DNA of 64,000 nt. Origin: a virus. The stretch is taken from positions 1-64,000 of the IMG/VR virus record IMGVR_UViG_3300047392_000199, one strand, 5' to 3'. The position numbers and the translations under genes were made by a program. A model generated the notes under the pieces. It was not told the origin of the DNA and searched no databases. It worked only from the letters and a program-made list of their open reading frames with translations. Below are positions 17,791 to 25,571 of the stretch, one piece after another (position 1 is the stretch's first letter; each line of letters opens with the position of its first letter).

Positions 17791-18258
17791 ATGCCAGCAA
17801 CAAGCAAATCACAACAAAAACTAATGGGAGTAGCATATGCCGTAAAAGCAGGACATATGCTACTTTCTGATGTTTCTGCAGAATATCAAGACAAAGTAAA
17901 AGATTTGACACTTTCAATGACTTTAAAACAGCTTAAAGATTTTGCATCAACTCCACATGAAGGACTTCCTGATACAGTTGATGAATCTAGTTTAGGATTT
18001 GCAACAAATACTGGTGGACCACAAAGTACTTTTATGCCAGGTGCTGGAATGGGAGCTATTAAACTTCCAAATATGGGAACCGGAGAAATCGGTTCTGGTG
18101 ATGTTCCAAAAGGAGCAGGTTGGGCAGAAGACGAATATGAAGAAGAGAAAAAGAAAAAGAAGAGAAGAGAAAAACTACAAAAGAATACTGAAAAACCAGT
18201 AAAAACCTTTGAACAGTTTATTTTCGAAAAACTTAATCCATCTTTAAAGGACAAATAA
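17791..18258 (+). CDS. DUF3008-like protein with C-terminal targeting motif
   Basis: The 155-aa product starts MPATSKSQQKLMGVAYAVK and continues with LKQLKDFASTPHEGLP. This pairing is familiar from small proteins of many T4-like marine phages and some bacteria (DUF3008-type). A Gly/Pro-rich linker and a run of about ten Lys/Arg/Glu follow. The chain ends VKTFEQFIFEKLN, a near-perfect copy of the capsid-targeting motif but at the C-terminal end. Function unknown; packaging in the head is inferred from the motif and neighbours. Confidence 0.5.
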   Translation: MPATSKSQQKLMGVAYAVKAGHMLLSDVSAEYQDKVKDLTLSMTLKQLKDFASTPHEGLPDTVDESSLGFATNTGGPQSTFMPGAGMGAIKLPNMGTGEIGSGDVPKGAGWAEDEYEEEKKKKKRREKLQKNTEKPVKTFEQFIFEKLNPSLKDK

Positions 18259-18525
18259 ATGCTAAACATTATTTTACTAGGAGGAGAAAAAGATAAGAAT
18301 TGGTCAGAAGCAGCAGTTGAAAAAATTATAAATTCAATTAACTCTTGCCAATCTTTAAAACAACTAATGACATGCAGAGCATTAGTTAACAATTACCTAT
18401 TTGCTGCAATCATAGCAGGAAACGAGGCAGATGATGATAATCTACGATTAGTCTCGTCTCTATTACACTTCTTAGTTAAGAGTAAAGAGAATCAACTTAT
18501 TAAGGAAATGGATCTTATTTCCTAA
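18259..18525 (+). CDS. Small helical protein, unknown
   Basis: This 88-aa product begins directly after the previous stop. It is predicted largely helical with two hydrophobic stretches and two Cys (SCQSLKQLMTC). No family recognised. It is the last gene before a promoter at 18557-18580, so it probably ends the late unit that starts at 15889. Confidence 0.5.
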   Translation: MLNIILLGGEKDKNWSEAAVEKIINSINSCQSLKQLMTCRALVNNYLFAAIIAGNEADDDNLRLVSSLLHFLVKSKENQLIKEMDLIS

Positions 18526-18530
18526 AATAT

Positions 18531-18577
18531 TTCACTAAATATTTTTTTATGTCATGGAAATTGTTTATATTTACATA
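18531..18577 (+). repeat. Copy 1 of a 47-nt promoter-containing repeat
   Basis: By eye 43 of 47 bases match 50384-50430. Both copies begin TTCACTAAA, contain TTTTTTATGTCA and end TTTATATTTACATA. They lie just ahead of 18599 and of the RNase H gene at 50455. Confidence 0.75.
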
Positions 18578-18580
18578 TAA
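18557..18580 (+). promoter_or_regulatory. Replication-class promoter (variant)
   Basis: GAAAT at 18557-18561, 8 nt, TTTAC at 18570-18574, then ATATAA directly at 18575-18580. It lies 18 nt before the start of the 76-aa gene at 18599. Confidence 0.5.
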
Positions 18581-18598
18581 TATTTAAACAATCTCAAC

Positions 18599-18829
18599 AT
18601 GATAAAATCAGCAAAAGACAAAAAGAAAGGTCCAATCGAAATCGATCTTAATGGACCAGAAGGAAACGCATTCTACTTAATGGGAATGGCAATGAACTTT
18701 GCTAAACAACTAGGTTGGTCTCAAGAACAAAAGTCAAAACTTAGAGTAGAACTGACATTTTCAGACTACGAAAACCTAATTAACATCTTCGATAAACATT
18801 TCGGCGAGTTTGTAATTTTATATCGATAA
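18599..18829 (+). CDS. Small conserved T4-like protein, unknown
   Basis: The 76-aa product has the pattern KKGPIEIDLNGPEGNAF followed by a helix (MAMNFAKQLG) and ELTFSDYENLI. Proteins with this layout recur in T4-like phages as conserved hypotheticals. It has its own promoter, is separate from the late block upstream, and opens the early/middle region. It is probably cytoplasmic; no catalytic motif. Confidence 0.6.
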   Translation: MIKSAKDKKKGPIEIDLNGPEGNAFYLMGMAMNFAKQLGWSQEQKSKLRVELTFSDYENLINIFDKHFGEFVILYR

Positions 18830-18833
18830 TTTC

Positions 18834-18860
18834 GAAACTTTTTTAAATTTACGTATATAA
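18834..18860 (+). promoter_or_regulatory. Replication-class promoter
   Basis: GAAAC at 18834-18838, 9 nt, TTTAC at 18848-18852, TATATAA at 18854-18860. It lies 20 nt before the ATG at 18880. Confidence 0.6.
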
Positions 18861-18879
18861 GTACTAAACATATCGAGCT

Positions 18880-19173
18880 ATGAGTATTTTAGAAGAAGCA
18901 GACAAAATCGTTAATCACAGATCAGAAGAAGCAGACCGTAATTATGGTCCTTTCTCAGAAGGTATGGATCGTGCAGCAATGATTTTTCAAGGAATGACTG
19001 GTATTCCAGTAACTGGAGAACACATGTTTAAAGCATTAGTTGCTTTGAAATTCTCTAGAGAATCTTATAACCATAAGAAAGACAATTTGCTTGATGCAGT
19101 TGCCTATATCCAAGGATTAGAGAATTACCTTAATGAGATTGAAGAATCTCGTCCAATCAAATCAAATGACTAG
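18880..19173 (+). CDS. DUF6378-like small phage protein
   Basis: The 97-aa product has the layout ILEEADKIVNHRSEEADRNYGPF ... GMTGIPVTGEHM ... ALKFSRE. This is characteristic of a widespread small phage family (DUF6378-type) found near nucleotide and DNA metabolism genes; its biochemical role is not known to me. It overlaps the start of the SGNH-domain gene by 8 nt, so the two are coupled. Confidence 0.6.
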   Translation: MSILEEADKIVNHRSEEADRNYGPFSEGMDRAAMIFQGMTGIPVTGEHMFKALVALKFSRESYNHKKDNLLDAVAYIQGLENYLNEIEESRPIKSND

Positions 19174-20215
19174 TATTTACGAAATTAAAGACAAGTTAGC
19201 TGGCAAAAAGATTGCAATTGATGATGTTGTAACAACTTACAGCTCAAAAAAAGAATCACACAAATCTGCGTGGGCATATTTACTTATGTCTCAATTAAAA
19301 AGTCTAGGATTAGATGTTACTGTTTTGACAAAAGACAGTAACATTCATGATTTCGACGTTTGGATGGTAGCCTTACCAATGGAATTCCAAGGTAGTTACA
19401 ATCTTTTTGGCGGTGCAGGAGATGAACCAGCTGCTAGAATCCAGAGATTTATTGATTTTAAAGGAGATGTGTATTGTCTTAATAGACAAATGCCAGATGT
19501 TGGCGCATTTGCACAATCTCGTATGAATTCTTGTACAGACAATTGGAAATCATTAGACGTTGCAATCCTGTCATCAAGGTCAAACAATGTCGAGTCAATT
19601 GATTTAACCCTTAACTCGGAAATCTTTGTACTCGGTGATAGCCATTCAGTCTCTGCTTACGTTCCAGGAGCAAACATTTCCAGAAATGATGGTAAAACAT
19701 TATTTGGAGTTATTAAAGAAGGAATGCAGAATTATATTCCTGCTGGAACAAAACACCTAATTACATATTTTGGTAACATTGATGTTAGACACCATTTGTG
19801 CCGCCAACCAGATCCAATTGCAGCAACTGAATCTCTAGTTAAAAACTATGTTGAACACTTAAAAAGTCTAGGCATGGAAAAGATCAGTGTTATGCAATTA
19901 CTACCAATCGACCACGAAGAGAGAAGAATTCCAAAGACTGGATTCTACAAAGGAACACCATTTTATGGAAATTTAGAAAAAAGATTGGAAATTTGTCGAA
20001 TTTTTAACAATAAGCTGAGTATATATCTAAGTGAGGCCGGATATGAATTTATCCAATGGCCAAGCGAATGGTACAAGCTAAGCCCAAAAGACTATGCGGA
20101 CATTTATATGGAGAAACCAGGATCGGTGCACCTTTCACGAAATTATTATCAATATGATTTCGAAACTGGCCAAAAGAATCCAGCATTAAAACCAAAAGTC
20201 ACGAGTTTATTTTGA
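19166..20215 (+). CDS. Two-domain protein with SGNH-hydrolase-like C-terminal domain
   Basis: The 349-aa product. The first ~150 residues look Rossmann-like (KKIAIDDVV, SLGLDVTVL, HDFDVWMVALPM). The second domain carries SGNH blocks: GDSHS (157-161), GNID (about 203-206) and SVHLS (about 321-325, candidate catalytic His). It would cleave or transfer an ester, acyl or glycosyl-linked group. The chain ends VTSLF, the clamp-binding-like tail also found on the polymerase C-half. I chose ATG 19166, overlapping the previous stop, rather than an earlier ATG at 19133 deep inside that gene. It sits directly ahead of inositol-phosphate synthase, so a role in the same pathway is inferred. Confidence 0.55.
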   Translation: MTSIYEIKDKLAGKKIAIDDVVTTYSSKKESHKSAWAYLLMSQLKSLGLDVTVLTKDSNIHDFDVWMVALPMEFQGSYNLFGGAGDEPAARIQRFIDFKGDVYCLNRQMPDVGAFAQSRMNSCTDNWKSLDVAILSSRSNNVESIDLTLNSEIFVLGDSHSVSAYVPGANISRNDGKTLFGVIKEGMQNYIPAGTKHLITYFGNIDVRHHLCRQPDPIAATESLVKNYVEHLKSLGMEKISVMQLLPIDHEERRIPKTGFYKGTPFYGNLEKRLEICRIFNNKLSIYLSEAGYEFIQWPSEWYKLSPKDYADIYMEKPGSVHLSRNYYQYDFETGQKNPALKPKVTSLF

Positions 20216-20240
20216 AACCTTTTATAAATTACAAGTATAA
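20214..20240 (+). promoter_or_regulatory. Replication-class promoter of the inositol-phosphate synthase gene
   Basis: GAAAC at 20214-20218 (overlapping the upstream stop), 9 nt, ATTAC at 20228-20232, GTATAA at 20235-20240. It lies 24 nt before the ATG. Confidence 0.55.
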
Positions 20241-20263
20241 CTTAAAACAAATTACTAAAAATT

Positions 20264-21442
20264 ATGAGTAAAATTAAAGTTGCAATCATTGGTACAGGAA
20301 ACTGTGCTAAGTCTCTCGTAGAAGGAGTACAATTCTACACAGAAAATCAAGCAAATATTGATGGTATGATGCGTAGCGATATCGGTGGATATGGCGCAAA
20401 AGACATTGAATTTGTTTGTGCATTTGATATTGATGAGCGTAAAGTAAATCAACCATTAGGTGTTGCATTGAAACAACGTCCAAATTCTGCATGGGATATC
20501 GTTTCAACTATCGATTCTACTGCTCCAGTTTATGAAGCTCCAGTTATTGATGGTTATGCATTGTTAATGGACGCGTATCCAGAATCAAATCGTTTCTTGG
20601 TTTCTGAAGAGTTGAGAAATTCAACTGAGACAAATCGTACTGAATGGACCGATAAAAAGGACAGACAGTGGAAAGACAAAATTATTGGTCTTTTAAAACA
20701 ACACGAAGTTGAAGTATTGATTAACTACTTACCAGTAGGTTCTCAAGCAGCAACAGAATTTTGGGCAGAAATCTGTCTAGAAACTGGAATTTCTTTCGTA
20801 AACTGTATTCCAGTATTTATTGCATCTGATCCAGCATGGGAGAAACGTTTTATTGACGCAGGTATTCCATTGATTGGTGATGATATGCGTTCTCAATTTG
20901 GTGCATCTATCTTGTCTCAAATGTTACAAGAACTTGCATTCGAAAGAGGTCACGTAGTAAGAGCACACATTCAACGTAATGTTGGTGGTAACACTGACTT
21001 CTTGAATATGGAAGACAAAACGCGTTTGAAATCTAAAAAGATTTCTAAAGAGAACGTAATCCGCGCTCAGAATGATATTCGTGGAATATCAACAGAAGGT
21101 TCATTCTTACATGCAGGTCCTTCAGAGTACATCTCATTCTATGGAGATAACAAAGTTGCTAACTTCCGTTTAGAACTTGAAGGATTTGGTGGAGCACCAG
21201 TTATTTTTGATGCTCAACTATCTGTACAAGATAGTCCAAACTCTGCAGGAGTTGTAATTGACGCTCTACGTTATGTTAGAGTTGCAAGAGAAATGGGAAT
21301 TGTTGGTGCTTTAAGAGGACCATCAGCATTTACCCAAAAGACACCACCTCAACAAATGATGTTTGTTGATGCTGTTCAAGAATGCGAAGCTTTAGCAAAT
21401 CGTAAACTTACTAAAGTTACGGAGAAACAAGTTAAAGCTTAA
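20264..21442 (+). CDS. ino1: Inositol-1-phosphate synthase (Ino1/MIPS family)
   Basis: The 392-aa product converts glucose 6-phosphate to myo-inositol phosphate using NAD. An NAD-binding start is visible (IIGTGNCAKSLVEG, 8-21). Family motifs run through the chain: INYLPVGSQAAT, NCIPVFIASDP, RNVGGNTDF, and SPNSAGVVIDALRYVRVAREMG near the C-terminus. The length fits the shorter prokaryotic/archaeal form rather than the ~500-aa eukaryotic enzyme. It has its own promoter and a strong terminator, so it is a stand-alone transcription unit within the cluster. The enzyme is unusual in a phage and suggests inositol is used for nucleotide, glycan or lipid modification. Confidence 0.85.
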   Translation: MSKIKVAIIGTGNCAKSLVEGVQFYTENQANIDGMMRSDIGGYGAKDIEFVCAFDIDERKVNQPLGVALKQRPNSAWDIVSTIDSTAPVYEAPVIDGYALLMDAYPESNRFLVSEELRNSTETNRTEWTDKKDRQWKDKIIGLLKQHEVEVLINYLPVGSQAATEFWAEICLETGISFVNCIPVFIASDPAWEKRFIDAGIPLIGDDMRSQFGASILSQMLQELAFERGHVVRAHIQRNVGGNTDFLNMEDKTRLKSKKISKENVIRAQNDIRGISTEGSFLHAGPSEYISFYGDNKVANFRLELEGFGGAPVIFDAQLSVQDSPNSAGVVIDALRYVRVAREMGIVGALRGPSAFTQKTPPQQMMFVDAVQECEALANRKLTKVTEKQVKA

Positions 21443-21453
21443 TTAATCCAACA

Positions 21454-21484
21454 AGATGGAGAGTTTTGCTCTCCATCTTTTTTT
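21454..21484 (+). terminator. Intrinsic terminator after ino1
   Basis: AGATGGAGAG / CTCTCCATCT with loop TTTTG, then seven T. It is a strong stop just 11 nt after the gene end; the HAD gene begins 11 nt beyond. Confidence 0.85.
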
Positions 21485-21495
21485 AATTTAGAAAG

Positions 21496-21873
21496 ATGAA
21501 AAATCAAGAAATATTCGCATACGATTTTGATGGTGTAGTTTCTTTAGGAATTAGACCAAGATTCAGTGATGATGTTATTATCACAGGTAGATGTCAAGAA
21601 GAGGCGCCATACGTTTTTGAAAAATTAGCGGAAATGGGAATCTCTACAAATGTTTACTTTAATCAAATGACTTTACAAGAAAGAGGAAATCATACAGTTG
21701 AAGCTCGTGTTTTCTCTGGTCGTCATAAAGCAAGAACTATTTATAACCTTAAAGAACAAGGTATTGATGTAGTTCGCTTCTTTGATGATGACGAAGTTCA
21801 AATTGCGGTTATTAAACAATGGCACCCTGATTTGGATATTGTCCATGTAGTATCAACATTAGTAGAAAAATAA
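21496..21873 (+). CDS. HAD-like phosphatase
   Basis: The 125-aa HAD-superfamily protein has the nucleophile motif YDFDGVV (residues about 7-13), a motif II-type IITGR (about 29-33), a Lys in GRHKA (about 75-79) and the acidic motif FFDDDE (about 95-100). This is a minimal HAD core without a large cap. In this setting it could dephosphorylate inositol phosphate or a modified nucleotide; T4-like phages also use HAD proteins as polynucleotide 3'-phosphatases. The substrate cannot be read from the sequence. Confidence 0.65.
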   Translation: MKNQEIFAYDFDGVVSLGIRPRFSDDVIITGRCQEEAPYVFEKLAEMGISTNVYFNQMTLQERGNHTVEARVFSGRHKARTIYNLKEQGIDVVRFFDDDEVQIAVIKQWHPDLDIVHVVSTLVEK

Positions 21874-21882
21874 AATCAATCA

Positions 21883-22905
21883 ATGAAATTCGGAATATTA
21901 AATATCTATATTAATACTTCATGTAATACAAATCGAGCAAATGGATTAGAAATCTATTATCTTCGAAAGGCATTACTTGAGGCAGGACATGAAGTGTCTA
22001 TTATTGGACATAAAAACTTAAGAAATGCCGAACAAGAATATTATGTAGATGCTAATGAAGCCGAATGGGAAACTTATGATGGTATATTCATTCAATTAGC
22101 AAAAGATAATTTCTTTGGCGGTGGATTAAAACCACATACAGTTGCAATCGTTGAAGGTATTGCAAAAGCAAAGAATAAAATCTACAATCTTGCAACTGAT
22201 CCAATGTTTCCACCAATTAATCCTGCCAGATCTTTAGCAAGATTTAATTTATGTCAAGATTATGTTGACGTATGGGATGACCTAATTGAAGATTCGATTC
22301 AAATCTTTCCAGGAAAAGACATTAAGAAATTTAATGGATGGAAGAAGGGAAATGTAATGAACTTCAACCTATTCGGATATATTTTCAAGAATCTATTTAC
22401 TGAAAGAGAATTGGCCAATCCAACTCTATTTCACGGAGAAGATACTAAAAGATGGGATGTTATCTATTTTGGTAGAAACAGAAAAAGGTATCGTGAAAGT
22501 ATGTTGCAAAAATATATTCCAAAAGATACTAGAAATTTATTGGTTGGATATAAAAGTAAAAATGTACCATCAACCCAAATCAATCCAGTTTCGCATGACG
22601 AGATGATGTATCTTGTTAATCAATCTAAAGTTAGTCTAATTATCGGAGATGAAGAGCATTTAGATAATGTTGTTACATATCGTTTTTATGAAACTCTAGC
22701 TTCTAATTCATTAGCAGCAATTCAAATTGAATACGATCCAAATAAAAAGCTTATTCAGGATCCAGTACTTAGAAAGGTATTATATGTTAAAAATGCCGAA
22801 GATGTTAAAGTACTAACTGAATTATATTCAAAAGATTTAATTGATCGTCAAAAACGAGAATTAGCCAGAATATTTAGTGAAATTAACAAACCTATAGAAT
22901 TATAA
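21883..22905 (+). CDS. GT-B-like glycosyltransferase
   Basis: The 340-aa product begins with a Rossmann strand (MKFGILNIYINTS) and NGLEIYYLRKALLEAGHEVSIIG, the usual start of GT-B fold glycosyltransferases. The second half has DVIYFGRNRKRYRE and, near 255-285, SLIIGDEEHLDNVVTYRFYETLASNS, which resembles the sugar-nucleotide-binding E-x(7)-E region. No membrane segment, so it is cytoplasmic. In T4, glucosyltransferases modify hydroxymethylated DNA bases; the neighbours here make a DNA target plausible, although a surface glycan target cannot be excluded. Confidence 0.55.
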   Translation: MKFGILNIYINTSCNTNRANGLEIYYLRKALLEAGHEVSIIGHKNLRNAEQEYYVDANEAEWETYDGIFIQLAKDNFFGGGLKPHTVAIVEGIAKAKNKIYNLATDPMFPPINPARSLARFNLCQDYVDVWDDLIEDSIQIFPGKDIKKFNGWKKGNVMNFNLFGYIFKNLFTERELANPTLFHGEDTKRWDVIYFGRNRKRYRESMLQKYIPKDTRNLLVGYKSKNVPSTQINPVSHDEMMYLVNQSKVSLIIGDEEHLDNVVTYRFYETLASNSLAAIQIEYDPNKKLIQDPVLRKVLYVKNAEDVKVLTELYSKDLIDRQKRELARIFSEINKPIEL

Positions 22906-22906
22906 T

Positions 22907-23575
22907 ATGCTTACGAAAAGTCAAAGAGAACTAAAAGCAAACTACATAAAATATCTTAATGCAACCGAAAGGATTGACAAAGATATGATTAAAGATTGCA
23001 TTATCCATTACATTAAACCTGAAGTAGATTATACTGATAAAGTTTGTCTTGATTTAGGTGGAAATGTTGGTGGATTTACTAAATTAGCAATAGATCATGG
23101 TGCAAAACAAGTTATCACAGTAGAATGTGATGTAAGAAATTACACTAAGTTATCTCAAAGTTTTGCAGAAGAACCAAAAGCAAAGATTATTCATGCTGCG
23201 GTTTCTGGAAGCAATGACAAAACTATTAAAATCTATAAAGGAAATAGTGGTGGTTCTCATTGTTCTACGTCAATCATGAAAAGAAGTACTTTCCATGACT
23301 ATGATGAGGTACAAAATTTACATATTCAAGAATTGTTAGATATGTACAAACCAGATATTATCAAAATTGATGTTGAAGGTGCCGAGTATCAAATCTTAGA
23401 ATTCATTGAAGCTTACTATCCTGAAGTAATTTTTGTTGAATTACACATGGGAAAAGTAAAAGAACATGCCAAACCAGCTATTGAAAGATTATCAAATTTA
23501 TACCCAATCAATGAGGTAAATAGTTTTATTGTCTTTAAAGAAATTGGCGGATATGATTGTTGGTTTAAAAAATAA
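22907..23575 (+). CDS. FkbM-family methyltransferase
   Basis: The 222-aa SAM-dependent methyltransferase has motif I VCLDLGGNVGGFT (46-58), an acidic residue after strand two (VITVECD), and the family-typical IIKIDVEGAEYQIL near 147-160, followed by VIFVELH. FkbM enzymes usually O-methylate sugars or cyclitols rather than DNA bases directly. It is separated from the glycosyltransferase by one base, implying that the two act on the same product, for example a base-linked sugar or inositol. Confidence 0.75.
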   Translation: MLTKSQRELKANYIKYLNATERIDKDMIKDCIIHYIKPEVDYTDKVCLDLGGNVGGFTKLAIDHGAKQVITVECDVRNYTKLSQSFAEEPKAKIIHAAVSGSNDKTIKIYKGNSGGSHCSTSIMKRSTFHDYDEVQNLHIQELLDMYKPDIIKIDVEGAEYQILEFIEAYYPEVIFVELHMGKVKEHAKPAIERLSNLYPINEVNSFIVFKEIGGYDCWFKK

Positions 23576-23584
23576 AATAATAAA

Positions 23585-24634
23585 ATGAGTAATATAATTG
23601 AAAGCGTAAATATGGATGTCGTGAAAGACATCGGTCGTTTCTTTAATAAAGTAAACGAAAGAGCCCTTTATAATATGGGAGTGCTGGATAGTTATGATAG
23701 CGGTGGAGACGATGCTCTTGGAGAAACTGTAGAGTATTTCCATCCACAAATTACTCTAGACGATCGTATGAGATATATCATGGAGAATATTGTATATGCT
23801 CCAATCTCAATGGACAATATTATTTGCAATACAATTATTTCCCACTTTTATGGAGCTCGTGGAATTCACCAAGTTCTAACAAGAGATCCAAATCCAAAGA
23901 CAGCATTAATTGATTTTGAAAGACTTTTAGTTGATCGAGATTATGAGAATAAAATTCGTAAGAATTTAGAAGATGCAGTTTCTTTAGGTTTACCAATCTA
24001 TGGAAGTACGGAATTACGTACTAGTCTTTTTGGAGCAGCAAATAATTATGTTGCTCAGTTGAGAAATCAACCAAGAGATGCTCATAAAATTAACATTCTT
24101 TTATGGGTAGCTTCTTTTATACCTCGAGGTATCACAGGAAGAATGGCCCAGGTTAAATCTTTAAACGAGATGTATGATATTATCTCTTCGCTTGAAGGAG
24201 TAGGACAGTACTACGGTTACCACTGTTCAACGTCTAACTCGGTAAATCCAAGAATTCCAATCAATCACGATGAAAGATTTTGCGTACCAGGTCCTGGAGC
24301 AAGATTTACATTAGACCTAATGTTTGGAGAAGGTTGCAATATTCCTTATGGTGATAGAGTTATTTGGTTCCGTGAAAACTATAAAGACCTTATTGGAGAT
24401 ATTCCATTACATGAATCAACTCATAATATTTATGTTGATGGTAAGAAGATTTTCCAAGAAGAACAAAACGATCTTAAAACTTATGGATGCGAGGTTGGCC
24501 TTTGTCAGTATGGCGTTTATTACCGATTAAGAAACAATCCACATTTAATTAGTCGTCGAAAGGTTGCAAGAACTGATGATTCAGTTATGGAATACTTTTT
24601 TAATAATAATTTTGAACAAAACTCGCTTTTCTAA
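23585..24634 (+). CDS. aGPT-Pplase / 5hmdU-kinase-helical-like DNA hypermodification protein
   Basis: In this 349-aa product the C-terminal two thirds match the pattern of a DNA-glycosylase-like helical family tied to hypermodified thymine in phages (alpha-glutamyl/putrescinyl-thymine pyrophosphorylase and related helical domains). Visible are LEGVGQYYGYH near 204-214, then DERFCVPGPGARFTLDLMF near 229-247. Members of this family act on 5-hydroxymethyluracil in DNA or attach groups to it. The chain ends FEQNSLF, a clamp-binding-like tail. It follows the FkbM methyltransferase by 10 nt. The family call is from memory of the motif and needs a profile search. Confidence 0.55.
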   Translation: MSNIIESVNMDVVKDIGRFFNKVNERALYNMGVLDSYDSGGDDALGETVEYFHPQITLDDRMRYIMENIVYAPISMDNIICNTIISHFYGARGIHQVLTRDPNPKTALIDFERLLVDRDYENKIRKNLEDAVSLGLPIYGSTELRTSLFGAANNYVAQLRNQPRDAHKINILLWVASFIPRGITGRMAQVKSLNEMYDIISSLEGVGQYYGYHCSTSNSVNPRIPINHDERFCVPGPGARFTLDLMFGEGCNIPYGDRVIWFRENYKDLIGDIPLHESTHNIYVDGKKIFQEEQNDLKTYGCEVGLCQYGVYYRLRNNPHLISRRKVARTDDSVMEYFFNNNFEQNSLF

Positions 24635-24657
24635 TATAATAACCTATAGATGTTATT

Positions 24658-25080
24658 ATGAAAGCAACGAGTATCAAAAACCTTTTCCTAGACGATTTTA
24701 GACAACCACATGATTGCATGAGCTACATGCCGTACCGAATTGGTACACATTCAGCAATGTATACTCAACAAGAATGGTCAGTTGTTAAAAACTATGACGA
24801 ATTTACCGAATGGATTACTTTAAATGGTCTTCCTGAAATGGTATCATTCGATCATGATTTAGCAGATGAACATTACAGCCCAGCAATGTGCGGAGATGGA
24901 GCTGACTATCCAACTGAATTTGATGAAAAAACAGGTTTAGACTGTGCTAAATGGTTAGTTAATTATTGTATTGACAATAAGTTTAAATTTCCATGTTTTG
25001 AAGTACATTCAATGAATCCAGTCGGCTCAGAAAGAATTAGAAATTATATTCAAGATTACATCAAATTTAGTAAACAATAA
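24658..25080 (+). CDS. Cyclic-phosphate-processing receiver-domain protein (Cpr-like)
   Basis: The 140-aa receiver-like fold has the motif set of the predicted cyclic-phosphate-processing family: LFLDDFRQP (9-17), MVSFDHDLADEH (about 60-71) and CFEVHSMNPVGSERI (about 117-131). The family is thought to handle cyclic phosphate ends left by RNA damage. In this phage it may complement the ligase-like enzymes at 11609-14744, or serve nucleotide processing with the neighbouring dUTPase. Confidence 0.65.
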   Translation: MKATSIKNLFLDDFRQPHDCMSYMPYRIGTHSAMYTQQEWSVVKNYDEFTEWITLNGLPEMVSFDHDLADEHYSPAMCGDGADYPTEFDEKTGLDCAKWLVNYCIDNKFKFPCFEVHSMNPVGSERIRNYIQDYIKFSKQ

Positions 25081-25103
25081 TAAATAAAACTATAGAATAG
25101 TAT

Positions 25104-25571
25104 ATGGCAAATATTGATAATGAATGTAAAGATTTAGAAGTAAATGACTTCTATGATAAATCTACCACGCATCTGGCGGATATTATGAATCACCAAAAAG
25201 AAATGCAAGAAAAAACTTATGGATTTGATTTTGACAATATGTCAATCAGAGACATTATGAATTTCTGGCATGTTAATACACACGCAGTAGTTGATGAAAT
25301 TCATGAAATGACTGATGCTCTTGGTGGTATTAAAGATGGAGATGGTAATGCAGTTTGGAAATATTGGAAAACAGCTCATACTAAATATGAGAACATGAAA
25401 ATTTCCGATCTTTCAGAAAATGATCGCAAAGAACTTTATATGGAATGGGTAGATATTCTACACTTCTTTATAAATTATGCTGCTTCAATCGGATTAGACG
25501 CCAAAACAGCATACAATTACTACTTTGCAAAAGCAGAAGAGAATAAGCAACGCCAAAAACGAGGATATTAA
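25104..25571 (+). CDS. 56: dUTPase/dCTPase, all-alpha NTP pyrophosphatase
   Basis: The 155-aa product resembles dimeric dUTPases and T4 gp56. The metal-binding pattern is visible in DEIHEMTDALGG (about 71-82) and EWVDILHFFINYA (about 115-127), with KAEENKQRQKRGY at the end. It hydrolyses dUTP (and possibly dCTP) to the monophosphate, keeping uracil out of DNA and supplying dUMP for thymidylate-type chemistry. dUMP would also be the precursor for 5-hydroxymethyl-dUMP if the adjacent modification cluster works on thymine. The stop overlaps the polymerase start (TAATG). Confidence 0.8.
   Translation: MANIDNECKDLEVNDFYDKSTTHLADIMNHQKEMQEKTYGFDFDNMSIRDIMNFWHVNTHAVVDEIHEMTDALGGIKDGDGNAVWKYWKTAHTKYENMKISDLSENDRKELYMEWVDILHFFINYAASIGLDAKTAYNYYFAKAEENKQRQKRGY

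Noticed and set aside
17886-18392. 168-aa minus-strand ORF
   Set aside because: It overlaps two convincing plus-strand genes and has Phe/Ser-rich shadow composition.
19133-19165. Earlier start for the SGNH-domain gene
   Set aside because: Deep overlap with the 18880 gene; ATG 19166 gives the usual small overlap.
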